From: Vanessa cardui
Taxonomy: Eukaryota > Arthropoda > Insecta > Lepidoptera > Nymphalidae
Direction: 5' to 3'
NCBI RefSeq assembly: GCF_905220365.1
Contig: NC_061139.1
Coordinates: 10,811,001-10,875,000 of the forward strand
Length of the DNA stretch: 64,000 nt
Shown: positions 44,045 through 54,452 of the stretch, in pieces
Layout: the number at the start of each line of letters is the position of its first letter
Position numbering within the stretch: position 1 is the stretch's first letter
Notes under the pieces: generated by a model
Told to the model about the DNA's origin: nothing
Seen by the model: only the letters and a program-made list of their open reading frames with translations
Database searches by the model: none
Position numbers and translations under genes: made by a program

Positions 44045-44355
44045 CAGAGATGGCCTAGTGGTTAGAATGCGTGTATCTTAACCGATGATTGCGGTGCTTG
44101 ATTGGTTCAAACCCAGGCAAGCACCGCTGATTCATGTGCTTAATTTGTCTTTATAATTCATCTCGTGCTCACGGGTGAAGGAGAACATCGTGAGGAAACC
44201 TGCATGTGACAAATTTCATAGAAATTCTGCCACATGTGTATTCCACCAACCCGCTTTGGAACAGCGTGGTGGAATATGTTCCAAAAACTTTCTCCTTAAA
44301 GGGAGAGGAGGCCTTTAGCCCAGCAGTGGGAATTTATAGGCTGTTGTTGTTGTTT
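44045..44355 (+). repeat. SINE-M, full length, GTT-tail sub-group
   Basis: The head is GAGATGGCCTAGTGGTTAG. A short extra piece (TGCTTGATTG) lies just before the B-box GGTTCAAACCC. The core is complete and ends GGCTGTTGTTGTTG. A small Helitron directly follows. Confidence 0.9.
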
Positions 44356-44359
44356 GTTA

Positions 44360-44571
44360 TCTATACACGGTACATATACTAAAATAACATTGTTTACACA
44401 TTTTGTCGGTCTGTCTGTCCGTCTGTTTGTTCCGGCTATTCCATGTAACAGCTGGACCGACTTTGACGGGACTTTCACTGGCAGATAACTGATATAACTG
44501 GGAGTAACTTAGGCTACAATATTTTATTTTGTTAAATTCAAACGTTTACGTTTTTACGCGGGCACAACTAG
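44360..44571 (+). mobile_element. Non-autonomous Helitron, 212 bp, exact ends
   Basis: It starts TCTATACACGGTACATATAC after A (44359) and ends GCGGGCACAACTAG before T (44572). The interior has CAGCTGGACCGACTTTGACG. No coding capacity. The 3' hairpin is worn. It begins five bases after the SINE-M tail. Confidence 0.75.
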
Positions 44572-44631
44572 TTGTTAAATCAGATAAATCAATATTTACA
44601 ATAAACCTAATAAATAATTATTAATGATTAT

Positions 44632-44762
44632 CAACATCTAGTGAGTGTCTTGCCGGTATCTTCTCGGTAGAATATACTCTCCGATTATAGACAACGGTTG
44701 GTACGATAGATACATGCTGTTATGAACCTACTTGAATAAAGAATATTATAATTTGATTGAGA
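44632..44762 (+). mobile_element. Retroelement 3' end, family 3
   Basis: It has GTGAGTGTCTTGCCGGTATC, TTCTCGGTAGAATATACTCT and CCTACTTGAATAAAGAATAT, the same order as at 13010. Confidence 0.6.
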
Positions 44763-45239
44763 TAAGTTTCTGCTTGGTGGTTGAACTAACTGATTACATA
44801 GTAGAACACCTAGACATAACGTAATTTATTATTTGAAATCGTACCATCGGTAAATTATAGATATAATAAAATATCAACAGACACGAAAAACGATTTACTT
44901 AAATATAACGACTGCGCAAGTGAAGTTAAGCACTTAAAAGGCTGAAATAAAATACAGTTTAACAACTTAAAATACCGACATTATTTTAACTTGAGCTGTA
45001 ACGTTTGTATGTGAAAAATGGCAATATAATTTTCACACATTTCCACTTTTCGTTTTGCTTTAACTATGTAATTTAATTAATTGCACTGATATAATTATTT
45101 TATGGTGTCAAAAAAACCGCGTATTTTGTTTTAGAGTTGTGTGGTTCGGAGCTAAAGGAAAAATTTGATTTAAAATTAAACACATAATACACTAAGTTGA
45201 AGGCTGTTGTCTTATATTAAAGAGTGTGAATGTGTAAAA
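44763..45239. other. Unique AT-rich DNA
   Basis: No feature was recognised. Confidence 0.35.
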
Positions 45240-45372
45240 CAGATATATATCTCGATTTGGACCGCCTGATAGTAAGTGATCAATGAACACAGACGATGAC
45301 GCTTTAAAAACATTAACAATTTCTTACATCCCCAATGCACCAACGACCTTGGGACCTTGGCATGGCGTCTAA
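45240..45372 (-). repeat. Family B, 3' half only, minus strand
   Basis: GACCGCCTGATAGTAAGTGA, AACAATTTCTTACATCCCCA and ATGCACCAACGACCTTGGGA identify it; the 5' half is missing. Confidence 0.65.
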
Positions 45373-46347
45373 TAAAAACATGCAAGTAAGTTAAAATAAC
45401 GTTAATTCCTTTTTGTTATATATAAGACAACGCGGCTGTGTGTGCTATGTGTGTATGTATATGTCTCAGTATTCATACACATAATCTTTCCACCTAGTAA
45501 CGCGATCATAGATTCAATCTGCATTGTTTGTGCATCCTTATTGACACTGTAGAAGTAGGTAACAGTTATTAAGTGCGGGATATTTACCATGTTTTTTATT
45601 TTTATCCGTTGGTGCTCGATATTTCGACATTATCTACGAATGTCTTGTTCACGAGAAAATAAAAAACTTGGTAAACATCCCGTAGTTAATAACAGTAAAA
45701 ATAAAAATAACCATGTTAATTTAAAATCATCATGTAACATTGATAAACCAGTGGTGCCAACTAGTGGTTATATATTTGTATCAATTTATATGAGTGTTTG
45801 TTTACGATATAATGCTTTAATTTTTTATCGCCGAGTCTGCATACAATGGTAGCCTTCAAATAAATATAAAATGTTAAACTCCATAACTGGCCGGTAGTTT
45901 TATTTGTTTCCGATGTTAGGCATCTGCCGCCGAATAAATATTGTTATTTGCCATTTTATCGGCTGCCATAAACGGGTATCTATATTTTTGTTAAATTTAA
46001 AACGAGAAAATTGAATGCAAAGGAATATAAATGTTTTCATGTTTATTTCAGAGATTAGGAATTTTACTTTCCTCGACTCTTCTTCACCGACGCGGTAATC
46101 GGCTTAAACTCTTACCTTCCTCGTTTGAACGGATAACCTTATCGATATTAGAGTTTAATACATACGGATACAAATGTAACAAATTTTTCACAGTGCCGGT
46201 GTTATCCTTCTGAATTGAGTAGGTATAATTCCGGTTCAATTTTTCTAATCTCCCGGAAACATTTTATATTTGCTCCAGATTAAATACTTGAATTAATTAT
46301 GACATTATATATTTACTATTGGCTTGGAAGAATATTTTTATTTAAAT
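45373..46347. other. Unique DNA
   Basis: No gene was recognised. An acceptor-like TGTTTATTTCAG at about 46040-46051 lacks a matching donor. Short frames at 45589-45852 and 46031-46213 show no family resemblance. Confidence 0.35.
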
Positions 46348-46357
46348 AGACCATTTA

Positions 46358-46592
46358 GAGTCAAGAGTCGAGATGGCCTAGTGATTAGTGATTAGATGGT
46401 TAGAACGCGTGCATCTTAACCGACTTATTCATGTGCTGAGCAATTGGTCTTTATAATTCGTCTCGGGCTCAGCGGTGAAGGAAAACATCGTGAGGAAACC
46501 AGCATGTGACAAATTTCATAAAAATTTTGCCACATGTGTATTCCAGGCCTTTAGCCCAGCAGTGGGAATTTACAGGCTGTTGTTGTTATTGC
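46358..46592 (+). repeat. SINE-M with internal deletions and 10-bp target duplication
   Basis: AGACCATTTA flanks it at 46348-46357 and 46593-46602. A small tandem duplication lies in the A-box region (GTGATTAGTGATTAGATGG). The B-box and the CCCGCATTGGAACAGC region are deleted. It ends with a GTT tail. Confidence 0.88.
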
Positions 46593-46602
46593 AGACCATT
46601 TA

Positions 46603-46990
46603 TTGTGAATGGTAATAGAGTGACTTAAGTCATGACTTTAAATGAGACTATGCATTACGATACAATTTCTATGCGAATCTTTAGAAGATGTTGTAACTAA
46701 TTTCGTACTCTAATAATAAGATATAGAGGTTATTTTCCAGTATGCATAAAATGAGTTGTTCCATTTTAAGATCAATTGTTGAATCGTCTACTTCGATACT
46801 ATACCCTTCACAAGCTTAGTGATAAAGTTAGCAAAGAAAATTTAGAGTAATACTGATCATGCTAGCTACACTATGAGACCTTAAGTAAACAACCTTTGTT
46901 AAGGATGGCTAGGTAATGACTTTATTAAATTTAGTAAAATATTTTGTATGAGATTAGAATACTATTAATTTTTTATTACACCCTTTTCTT
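46603..46990. other. Unique AT-rich DNA
   Basis: No feature was recognised. Confidence 0.35.
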
Positions 46991-47282
46991 AGTGGTAGGG
47001 CTATGTGCAAGCCCCTCTGGGTAGGTACCACCCACTCACCAATTATTCTACCGCACAAATAACAGTACTCAGTATTGTTGTGTTCCGGTTTGAAGGGTGA
47101 GTGAGCCAGTGTAACTACAGGCACAAGGGACATAAAATAATTATTAGTTCCCAAGGTTGGTGGCACATTGACAATGTAAGGAATAATTAATATTTCTTAC
47201 AAATTCATTGTCTGTGGGTGACGGTGACCACTTACCATCAGGGGGCCCATTCGCTCGTCCGCCAACCTATACCATAAAAAAA
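46991..47282 (+). repeat. Family B repeat, full length with A tail
   Basis: It runs from AGTGGTAGGGCTATGTGC to GCCAACCTATACCATAAAAA. The head stem GTGGTA/TACCAC and the inner stem GGGCT/AGCCC are kept. It is one of the best copies for defining the family. Confidence 0.92.
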
Positions 47283-48102
47283 CACCCATATCACACAGAG
47301 AAGCTAGGCAAGAGACTCTAGTGCAACGTAACTAAATTACGTAGGAACCTTTGAAGCACTGCGCGCTAATTTAATCTTAAGCATTAATTACAGTTTAAAG
47401 TGTATTTAATTAAATTGTATCATTTAACTCACTTTAAACTTGATTAAAACCATTTCATCTTAATGGTTTGGATCTAATAACTAAATCAAATATTACATAT
47501 TTCAATTTTATTTTATAAAATTTTATACAACTGTATGGTTACCGTTTCTGAACCTTACATATTTATTATATTGGAGTAATAATTGTGTAATCTTTCTTTA
47601 AGTATTTTTGATAAATAGTAAAAAAAACGTCTGTGTTTTAAGTAGAAATAAATTATTGTATTGAATTGGAACCATGATTTATTTATTGTATTTTTGTTTT
47701 AATATTATTAATTTTTGATTAATAAATGGTTGATTTTAATGATATATTTCAAACTTTATAATATATATCTATTACCATTAAATGTGGAACCAAATACTGC
47801 ATGTATGTAATATTATTTTTATATTTTAAAATCTACCATAATCCAAGCGCAAATAATTCGAATCAAATTATATTAATTAAATAACAAAGCGAATAAAAAT
47901 CCCAGTAAACCAAAAATATAACTGGGCTTAATAACATTTTAAAACGACTAACATACATCGCACTGAACTGGTGGCTCTAACAGGACGATATTTAACACAA
48001 GAAATCCTTATTTGAAATCTAAGAAAGGGGTGAATTTTGTACTAAAAATTGATATCGAAGGAGATTAAATAGGGGAAGTGAAAGTCGGCGTGGAAATTCG
48101 CA
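47283..48102. other. Unique AT-rich DNA
   Basis: No gene or repeat was recognised. GTTTAAAGTG and CACTTTAAAC near 47393-47442 form a loose inverted pair. Confidence 0.4.
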
Positions 48103-48162
48103 TTTTAACCCGAAGTCATCGGTTAAGATGCACGTGTTACCACGGGGCCATCTCAGCTCCTT
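48103..48162 (-). repeat. SINE-M head fragment, minus strand
   Basis: AACCCGAAGTCATCGGTTAA, GATGCACGTGTTACCACGGG and GCCATCTCAGCTC are the tRNA-like head only. Confidence 0.7.
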
Positions 48163-48860
48163 CTTTCATTTTATCGTATTTTATTGTATGTATAGGTAAT
48201 TATATATGCTATCGTCACATTATTTGCTAAAACACTGTTTGAATTAATGATAATGAATGGTTGATATTTGTATATAAGTTTTATTTTGTTATGTGTATGT
48301 TACGTAATCGTCGAGTGTAAAGATACAACCACATTCTCGTTTTATAATATAGTTTAAGGTTAGAATTTAACGTGACCGGATGTGTGGCATCTATTTTAGC
48401 AGGACATTTAACGCGTTGGTCCGCATGCCGTTATCAAAAGACTCCGGTTGAAATCCAACCGGTTATCCGGTCACCGTATTTGTACGCTAGATACCAAAAT
48501 TGCCTGCAAAGATTTAAATGTATGTTAATTTTATCGTTAAGTTTTATTCTTTGGTTTAGTTTTCGTATAATGTTATTTTTTTTATTCAAATTTTACATTT
48601 GCAAGTTTGTGTATATTTAATTTTGATTTTCGTTTACAATTAAATTAAATTGGGATTGTACAGTTAAAGATCAATAGAGAAGGTGCTTCTCTGTGTTCTT
48701 AACCAATATGACATCGTTGTCAAATCTCTTCTCATTCTATCTTCAATGGAGACTTGGTCCTTCTCTCCGGGTCACATGAAAATTGTGTGATAATATGCTT
48801 TGTTAATTGTATCAGTTAACTCTGTAACGGGCAGAAAAAGTATATATTATTTTTAATTTG
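48163..48860. other. Unique DNA
   Basis: A short mixed stretch at 48370-48490 has a B-box-like GGTTGAAATCC, but no cloverleaf can be drawn. No gene was identified. Confidence 0.35.
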
Positions 48861-49097
48861 GCACATATATATGTATATGTGCTTAATTTGTGTTTGTAAT
48901 TCATGTTGTGCTCGGCGATGAAGGAAAACATCGTGAGAAAACCTGCATGTGTATAATTTCATCGAAATTCTGCCACATGTGTATTCTACCAACCCGCATT
49001 GGAACAGCGTAGTGGAATATGTTCCATACCCTTTCCTTAATGGAGGCCTCAGCTCAGCAGTGGAAAATTTACGGGCTGTTACTTTACTTTATTTTTA
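48861..49097 (+). repeat. SINE-M, 5'-truncated
   Basis: It begins in the TATGTGCTTAATTTGTGTTT region, lacks the tRNA head, and is otherwise complete to a TTACTTTACTTTA tail. Confidence 0.85.
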
Positions 49098-49508
49098 TAG
49101 CATTATTTCAAATAAACAATATTTTATGTATATTTTAATTCAAAATCACACAATTTAAAATTTTAACCACATGGCATAATTATGAACATATTTAAACGTG
49201 AATAGACTCTCGTGTAACGCTGTTAGTTGAATTAAATCGATAATCGATCAAGCCCTCATTTCGCTTCGTAACACACGTTCATACTAAATTGATATTTTAA
49301 ACAAAACGTTCGCAGTAATTTAGGTGACTTTTTTTCATTGACGCGATGACGAGCGGACAGGAAAACAATTTAGGGGAACTCTGTATCGGTAAATTTACTT
49401 GGTTATTTATGTCCGAGCGATCAGGGAGCCCTTTGTGAGTTGGGAATTTAAATTAACTTAACGCTCAGGCTTTTTTTAATATATTAAATTATAACACTTA
49501 TAACATTT
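49098..49508. other. Unique DNA
   Basis: No feature was recognised. Confidence 0.35.
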
Positions 49509-49628
49509 TCTTGGTGGTAGAGCTTTGTGCAAGCCCGTCTGGGTAGCGTCATTGTCCATGGGTGATGGTGACCACTTACCATCAGGTGGCCCATATGCTC
49601 GTCCACCAACCTATACCAATAAAAATAC
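49509..49628 (+). repeat. Family B with a large internal deletion
   Basis: The head (TTGGTGGTAGAGCTTTGTGC through GTCTGGGTAG) is joined directly to CGTCATTGTCCATGGGTGAT and runs to CAACCTATACCAATAAAAA. About 170 bases of the middle are gone, so only the two folded ends remain. Confidence 0.9.
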
Positions 49629-49661
49629 GCATTAACTCGAAAGCTCTACGTTTGTGTGTCA

Positions 49662-49870
49662 TCATTACATAGTATAAAACAAAGTCGATTACCGGCGTCT
49701 GCCCCTATGTATGTTTAGATCTTTAAAATTACGCAACGTATTTTGATGCTTTTTTTTAATAGATAGAGTGATACAAAAGGAAGGTTTCAATAATATACGG
49801 ACAATATAGAAAATAATTTATATGATATACTAAATATTACAAAGCATATGTTAATAGCTACGAAATGATG
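49662..49870 (+). mobile_element. Non-autonomous Helitron-like element, 29368 family
   Basis: It starts TCATTACATAGTATAAAACA after A and keeps CCCCTATGTATGTTTAGATC and TTTTAATAGATAGAGTGATA. The 3' end cannot be located and is presumably worn. Confidence 0.6.
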
Positions 49871-50461
49871 AGCTATATGTTACTGATATAATTAATTAGA
49901 AGTTTGTATGATATAAATAATTGCCACTTTTGATAATGAAACTTTTATAATTAAAAATCGTTAATAATAGTCCTAAAATAAAAAATAAATATACATTTAA
50001 CAAAACTGTTCTCAAAAAATGTATATAGACAAATTTGTAAGAATTCTCACAATTTATATGTTCGTTAATTAATAATGTAATAATTATTAACCTTTTCAGT
50101 TAAAATATTCGCAATAAATAGAGCAAATATTTTCCCCAACACTAACATCGGTAACAATATAGTTCCATTTTCTATGAATAAAAACCTCTTCATCGGTAAA
50201 TAACTTTGAGAATTTCCTTTCAAAACAATACGGCGTATTGAAAACAATCCATTTCCCGGTGGAACTGGTTGAACTCATATAAATAACGTTACAATTAGAA
50301 TTACGTCTAACAGGTGCTTTTAGAAGTCATTCATCAAAACAGTAACGAGTTTCGGCTATCAGTCACGCTACACGCAATAACGGACCGTAGTAACAACTGT
50401 TTCCTCTCTATAATGAGGTATATTGTTTTTCCTCAATACGTTACGTATATTTCGATGTAGG
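49871..50461. other. Unique AT-rich DNA
   Basis: No feature was recognised. Confidence 0.4.
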
Positions 50462-50473
50462 TATATCAATTTG

Positions 50474-50644
50474 AGCTGAGATGGCTCAGTGGTTAGAACG
50501 CGTTCATCTTAACCGATGATTGCGGGTTCAAGCCCAAGCAAGCACCGCTATGTATATGTGCTTAATTGTGTTTATAATTGATCTCATGCTCGGCGGTGAA
50601 GCAAAAGGGAAGGAAGGTGGGCTGTTACTTTACTTTACTTTATT
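50474..50644 (+). repeat. SINE-M, internally deleted, with perfect 12-bp target duplication
   Basis: TATATCAATTTG flanks it at 50462-50473 and 50645-50656. It has an intact head with A-box TGGCTCAGTGG and B-box GGTTCAAGCCC, then GCTCGGCGGTGAAG. It jumps to GGGCTGTTACTTTACTTTAC, losing about 140 bases of core. The clean duplication indicates a fairly young insertion. Confidence 0.92.
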
Positions 50645-50714
50645 TATATCAATTTGGGCCAGCAATCATTGTGGTTTTTACGAGGTTATAAATTTCATTA
50701 AGATTCTCTGATTT

Positions 50715-50945
50715 TACAGATATAGATGGTTGTTGTCCGCGACTTTGCTCATGGTTCAAGTATGCTTCACAGTAGCATGCGAAAGCAGCCCCGTTGTGCC
50801 CGCTGAAAAGACGTAGAGGGTACAGCTAGTTTTTAGTGGGCAGGTATTCCGGTGTGCCGTTTTGCACTCGGCGTCCTGGGCACCAGCGAATCCCATATAC
50901 ACGCTACTTCACCTGTTGGAAAGGCGTACAGCGTTTGTCCAGCGA
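50715..50945. repeat. Unclassified interspersed repeat relic
   Basis: TTGTCCGCGACTTTGCTCAT, AGCAGCCCCGTTGTGCCCGC, GTACAGCTAGTTTTTAGTGG and GGTATTCCGGTGTGCCG are phrases I recall from lepidopteran dispersed repeats. There is no second copy in this window to confirm it. Confidence 0.4.
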
Positions 50946-51067
50946 CAAAAAATGGGTTCAAATAAGCTTCACTACAAATTTTATCAAATTCTATTCATTG
51001 CAAGATTTAAAAACTTCTTTACACTTCTTCAATAATTACATAAGTAGTAGATTTCTTCCGACCCACA

Positions 51068-51208
51068 TGCAGATTCCATCTTGACTCGAGATAATTAATA
51101 TACACGAATTAAGCACATGGATGTCCATTATTCAGTATGCTCGGATTTGAATCTGGGATCCGTGGAAGATAAACGTGTTCTATACGGGTCATATCAGCGT
51201 CATTGATA
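51068..51208 (-). repeat. Old SINE-M relic, minus strand
   Basis: TCGAGATAATTAATATACAC, GAATTAAGCACATGGATG, CTCGGATTTGAATCTGGGAT and GGGTCATATCAGC follow the SINE-M order in reverse, much diverged. Confidence 0.5.
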
Positions 51209-51630
51209 AATGTAATAAATTTGAATTAACATATAAATCAGTAAATTTGAACCCTCGGGACACATAATACGATCACAAAACCCTCTCCTCGTGTACTCGT
51301 ATATATGTATACAATTATTGAGTAATCAGTGTACGGGTATAGTATAATCTTAACTCCACCCAGAGCGGTCACGCACGGACTGGTATCTAGAGCTAAACGC
51401 GCCTCATGTGATCCATTAACTTACTCCCGAGGCTTCTTCGGCAATACACACGAACATCGCGAGTGTACTTATCGCTTGCAGTTTAAATATAAACATGTAT
51501 TTATGCTATATCTATGTGTGTGTGTGTGTGTGTGCGTGTGTGAAAGAGAGTGGGTTAGTTGTGGTTGATTTTCAAACATATATAAATTCTATTTTATGTT
51601 TCATTTAAATTGAAACAGCGTCACTATTTT
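51209..51630. other. Unique DNA with a GT microsatellite
   Basis: A (TG)n tract of about 30 bases, with one interruption, lies at about 51513-51542. No gene was seen. Confidence 0.6.
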
Positions 51631-51631
51631 T

Positions 51632-51800
51632 ATCTATATATGTAGTATAAAAAAGTCGTTTCCCGCCGTCTGTAGGTACAATTAGATATTTTAAACTACG
51701 ATTTTGCAGTTAAATCGGTTTTCATCAATAAACATAGTGACTCAAGGGAAAGTTTCATATATACTACATCCATAATAATAACCGATGTAAATGTCTTAAC
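51632..51800 (+). repeat. Helitron-like relic, 29368 family
   Basis: GTAGTATAAAAAAGTCGTTT, CCCGCCGTCTGTAGGTAC and AGTGACTCAAGGGAAAGTTT follow the family order; the ends are worn. Confidence 0.45.
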
Positions 51801-51969
51801 CGGAAAAACATATTGGTTTTTTTTTCATGTTTGTTAGATAATCTATAAGTTATATCTATATGTTGTACTAAGAAACTGAAGAATGAGCTATGTTACAAAA
51901 TCAAAATTTAATAGCGTTTGGAATATGTTACTTGAGTAAAATATGTTTTGGATTTCATAAAACATTTCA

Positions 51970-52108
51970 AAAGAACCGGATGGATAGAATACATGAATAT
52001 TAACCGAAAATTGCGACCTTAAATCCGGCCGAGATTATGATTCATCTCGTGCTCTGTGCACGAGGAATACACAGCGAGAATCCTACATTAATCGAATTAA
52101 GTTTAACA
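51970..52108 (+). repeat. Old SINE-M relic
   Basis: GGATGGATAGAATACATGAA, TATTAACCGAAAATTGCGAC and ATGATTCATCTCGTGCTCTG follow the head and start of the core. Confidence 0.45.
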
Positions 52109-52207
52109 AACTCGCAATGAAACGGCACAATGAATACGTATGTGTATTCATATTATATGTGAATGTATCTCTGTCTGGATGTCTGTTGCTCTTTCACTGT
52201 CAAAGTA

Positions 52208-52515
52208 AAAGTAAGTAAGTAACAGCCTGTAAATTTCCCACTGCTGGGATACGGCCTCCTCTTCCATTAAGGAGAGGGTTTGGAACATATTCCACCACGC
52301 TGTTCCAATGCGGGTTGGTGGAATGCACATGTGGCAGAATTTCTATGAAATTCGTCACATGCAGGTTTCCTCGCGATGTTTTCCTTCACCGCTGAGCACG
52401 AGATGAATTATAAAGACAAATTAAGCACATGAATCAGCGGTGCTTGCCTGGGTTTGAACCCGCAATCATCGGTTAAGATGCACGCGTTCTAACCACTGGG
52501 CCATCTCAGCTCATC
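52208..52515 (-). repeat. SINE-M, full length, with 14-bp target duplication
   Basis: The flanks TCACTGTCAAAGTA (52194-52207) and TCACTGTCCAAGTA (52516-52529) differ at one base. The head on minus is GAGCTGAGATGGCCCAGTGG, the B-box GGTTCAAACCC is intact, and the core is complete. Confidence 0.93.
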
Positions 52516-52759
52516 TCACTGTCCAAGTACTGAATCGAATTTGATAAAACGAAGGAAGCAAGCTTCAATTCCTAGAAAGAGCATAGCGTACTCTTTTAGC
52601 CCTATCAAGCAATAAAACTCGCACCCAATAATACACATAAAATATATATTATATATTTAGGAAACTCACTTCGCCGACTAAGGGGTATTCTGTTCGTTGA
52701 CTTGGTACAGGACGGTAGCTGAAAGTATTCTTGTTTGTATCACCGATTGGTGTTTTATT
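52516..52759. other. Unique DNA
   Basis: No feature was recognised. Confidence 0.3.
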
Positions 52760-53253
52760 AACCGACTTCAAAAAAGGAGGAGGTTCTCAATTATAAAAAT
52801 ATAGTAATCAGAACCTATAAGTAAGTAACTATTTTACGGGCTTAGTTCTATTTCTTTAAGGTAGTCGTCAAGCAATTGATGTTAGTAAACATGCCTATGA
52901 TGAAGTCTAGCTGATGGTGGATTACCAGGAGAATTCCTCAATGATTAACGGCATTGCATCGGGAAAAATGGTATTGTCTAATTGGCGATGAGCAGTTAAC
53001 AGTTAACAGTTAAGGCTTTTGTAACTTAGGTAACGCTTAATTTGAGTTGCAGTCCACATCGTATTAAAACGGCGTTGAGTTATGTTTAGAGTCGAAAGCC
53101 GAAATGTACTGAGTATAATAAAGTGAATGACAAACACTACCAATTGTAATTATAAATAACAAAACAACACTGAAAAGCATTAAATAAATTTTTATAAATA
53201 AAAAAAAAAAACCGCATTCAAAAATGAACTAAAAAGAATAAAATAATCAGTTA

Positions 53254-53301
53254 CATCCATATCCAATTTACGATTTTTTAATCGTAAATTGGATATGGAT
53301 G
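53254..53301. repeat. Perfect hairpin, 22-bp stem, 4-nt loop
   Basis: The arms 53254-53275 and 53280-53301 are exact reverse complements around TTTT. The stem includes ATCCATATCCAATTTACG. The loop is too small for a typical miRNA precursor. Confidence 0.95.
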
Positions 53302-53394
53302 ATAATTTTTAATTTATTATTATACTCTAGTGTAAATATTCTTATATTACAGTTGTTATCTACTCTCTCTATCTCTATCTGCACTTACATGTTT

Positions 53395-53518
53395 TCGTTG
53401 TAAGCTCCTATCAACAAAGGTTGTCTGTGAGAGATCGCTATAAAAGATAAGACCATTTTACTAATTCTTTGTGTTTCTCATCAACACATGTGCTGTGCAA
53501 TAAAGTATTTAAATAAAA
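53395..53518 (+). mobile_element. Non-LTR retroelement 3' end, family 4
   Basis: AGGTTGTCTGTGAGAGATCG, CTATAAAAGATAAGACC and GTGCAATAAAGTATTTAAAT match the 3' end I recall for a very common lepidopteran retroelement (GTTGTCTGGAAGAGATCGC, AATAAAG, simple tail). It is nested in the 52760 element. Confidence 0.55.
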
Positions 53519-54452
53519 TAAAACTCGAACGAAGAGCGCGTAACTGCATACCTTGTATAACTATATTTCACTCGTAAATGAGATACAAAAGTGAGTTTTT
53601 GAAGTTTCAAATGGGATACGAATTTGACTTCAATTTTTTTTACTTTTGATTCCTGAAGCGATCAGTTTAAGCAAGTATAGTAACACAACTTAGATGTAGC
53701 ATCGGCTAAATTCGTAAATCCGATCACATCCGAATTGAGTACGCCATCCCAAATTATCAACATTAATTTCTCATGCGAATATGATCTTTACACAAACGTA
53801 ATAACTTGTAATATCATATGACCTAATATAATCGTCAATTTGACGCGTCGATTTACATGCACTTGCTTTTTCTGACGCGTGAATCTATAGCGACGAATAG
53901 AGTCGAACGGTGCGATAGGCAGCTATTTCTATTGGTTGTGTAAATCGGCATTAATCGGTTTTATTTTCATTCTATTGCATTTTCCGATGCTACATCTAAA
54001 TTGTGTCGTACTATAAAGGTTCGTAACATAAGTGATATCGAAAACATTTTATATTTATGATAAATAATAAAGTCGACCGAAACTATGCTTTGACTAAATG
54101 TAATATCCGTATGTACGGAACACAGTGCCTTCGTTGAAGCGAGGACGGCCGAGATTAATAAGTTCACCGCGTCTCACATCCAAGTTGAGTCTTAAAGACA
54201 AGTTTCGACAACTTGACGCTTTCGAACCACACGACTCACAACTTAATTCGAGAACAAGTGATCTTATTCCAAATGAAAATATACGGCGTTCTATAGAACT
54301 TGTTCGTACTATCGCATTATTAGCTACTTTCTACATAAAATTGTTGTTGTTGTCCACCATAGCTATTGCTCCGGTTTAAGGGGTTGGTAGTCAGATATCA
54401 GGTATAAAAAAATACAGACGAATTGATAACCTCCTCCTTTTTGAAGTCGGTT

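Larger units (their letters stand above)
52760..54452. mobile_element. Possible 1.7-kb DNA transposon with inverted ends
   Basis: AACCGACTTCAAAAAAGGAG (through 52792) and its near-exact reverse complement at 54421-54452 (CCTCCTCCTTTTTGAAGTCG) face each other as ~32-bp inverted ends. Inside are a perfect hairpin (53254-53301), an unrelated LINE end, and no recognisable transposase. No target duplication is clear. Either this is one non-autonomous element or two independent solo ends lie in opposite orientation by chance. Confidence 0.5.

Noticed and set aside
48372..48620. 82-codon + frame with a B-box-like word
   Set aside because: No cloverleaf, no family resemblance, no splice context; the second half is T-rich chance coding.
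51513..51542. Tandem dinucleotides here and at 61104
   Set aside because: They are ordinary (TG)n microsatellites, not a CRISPR-type array or satellite.
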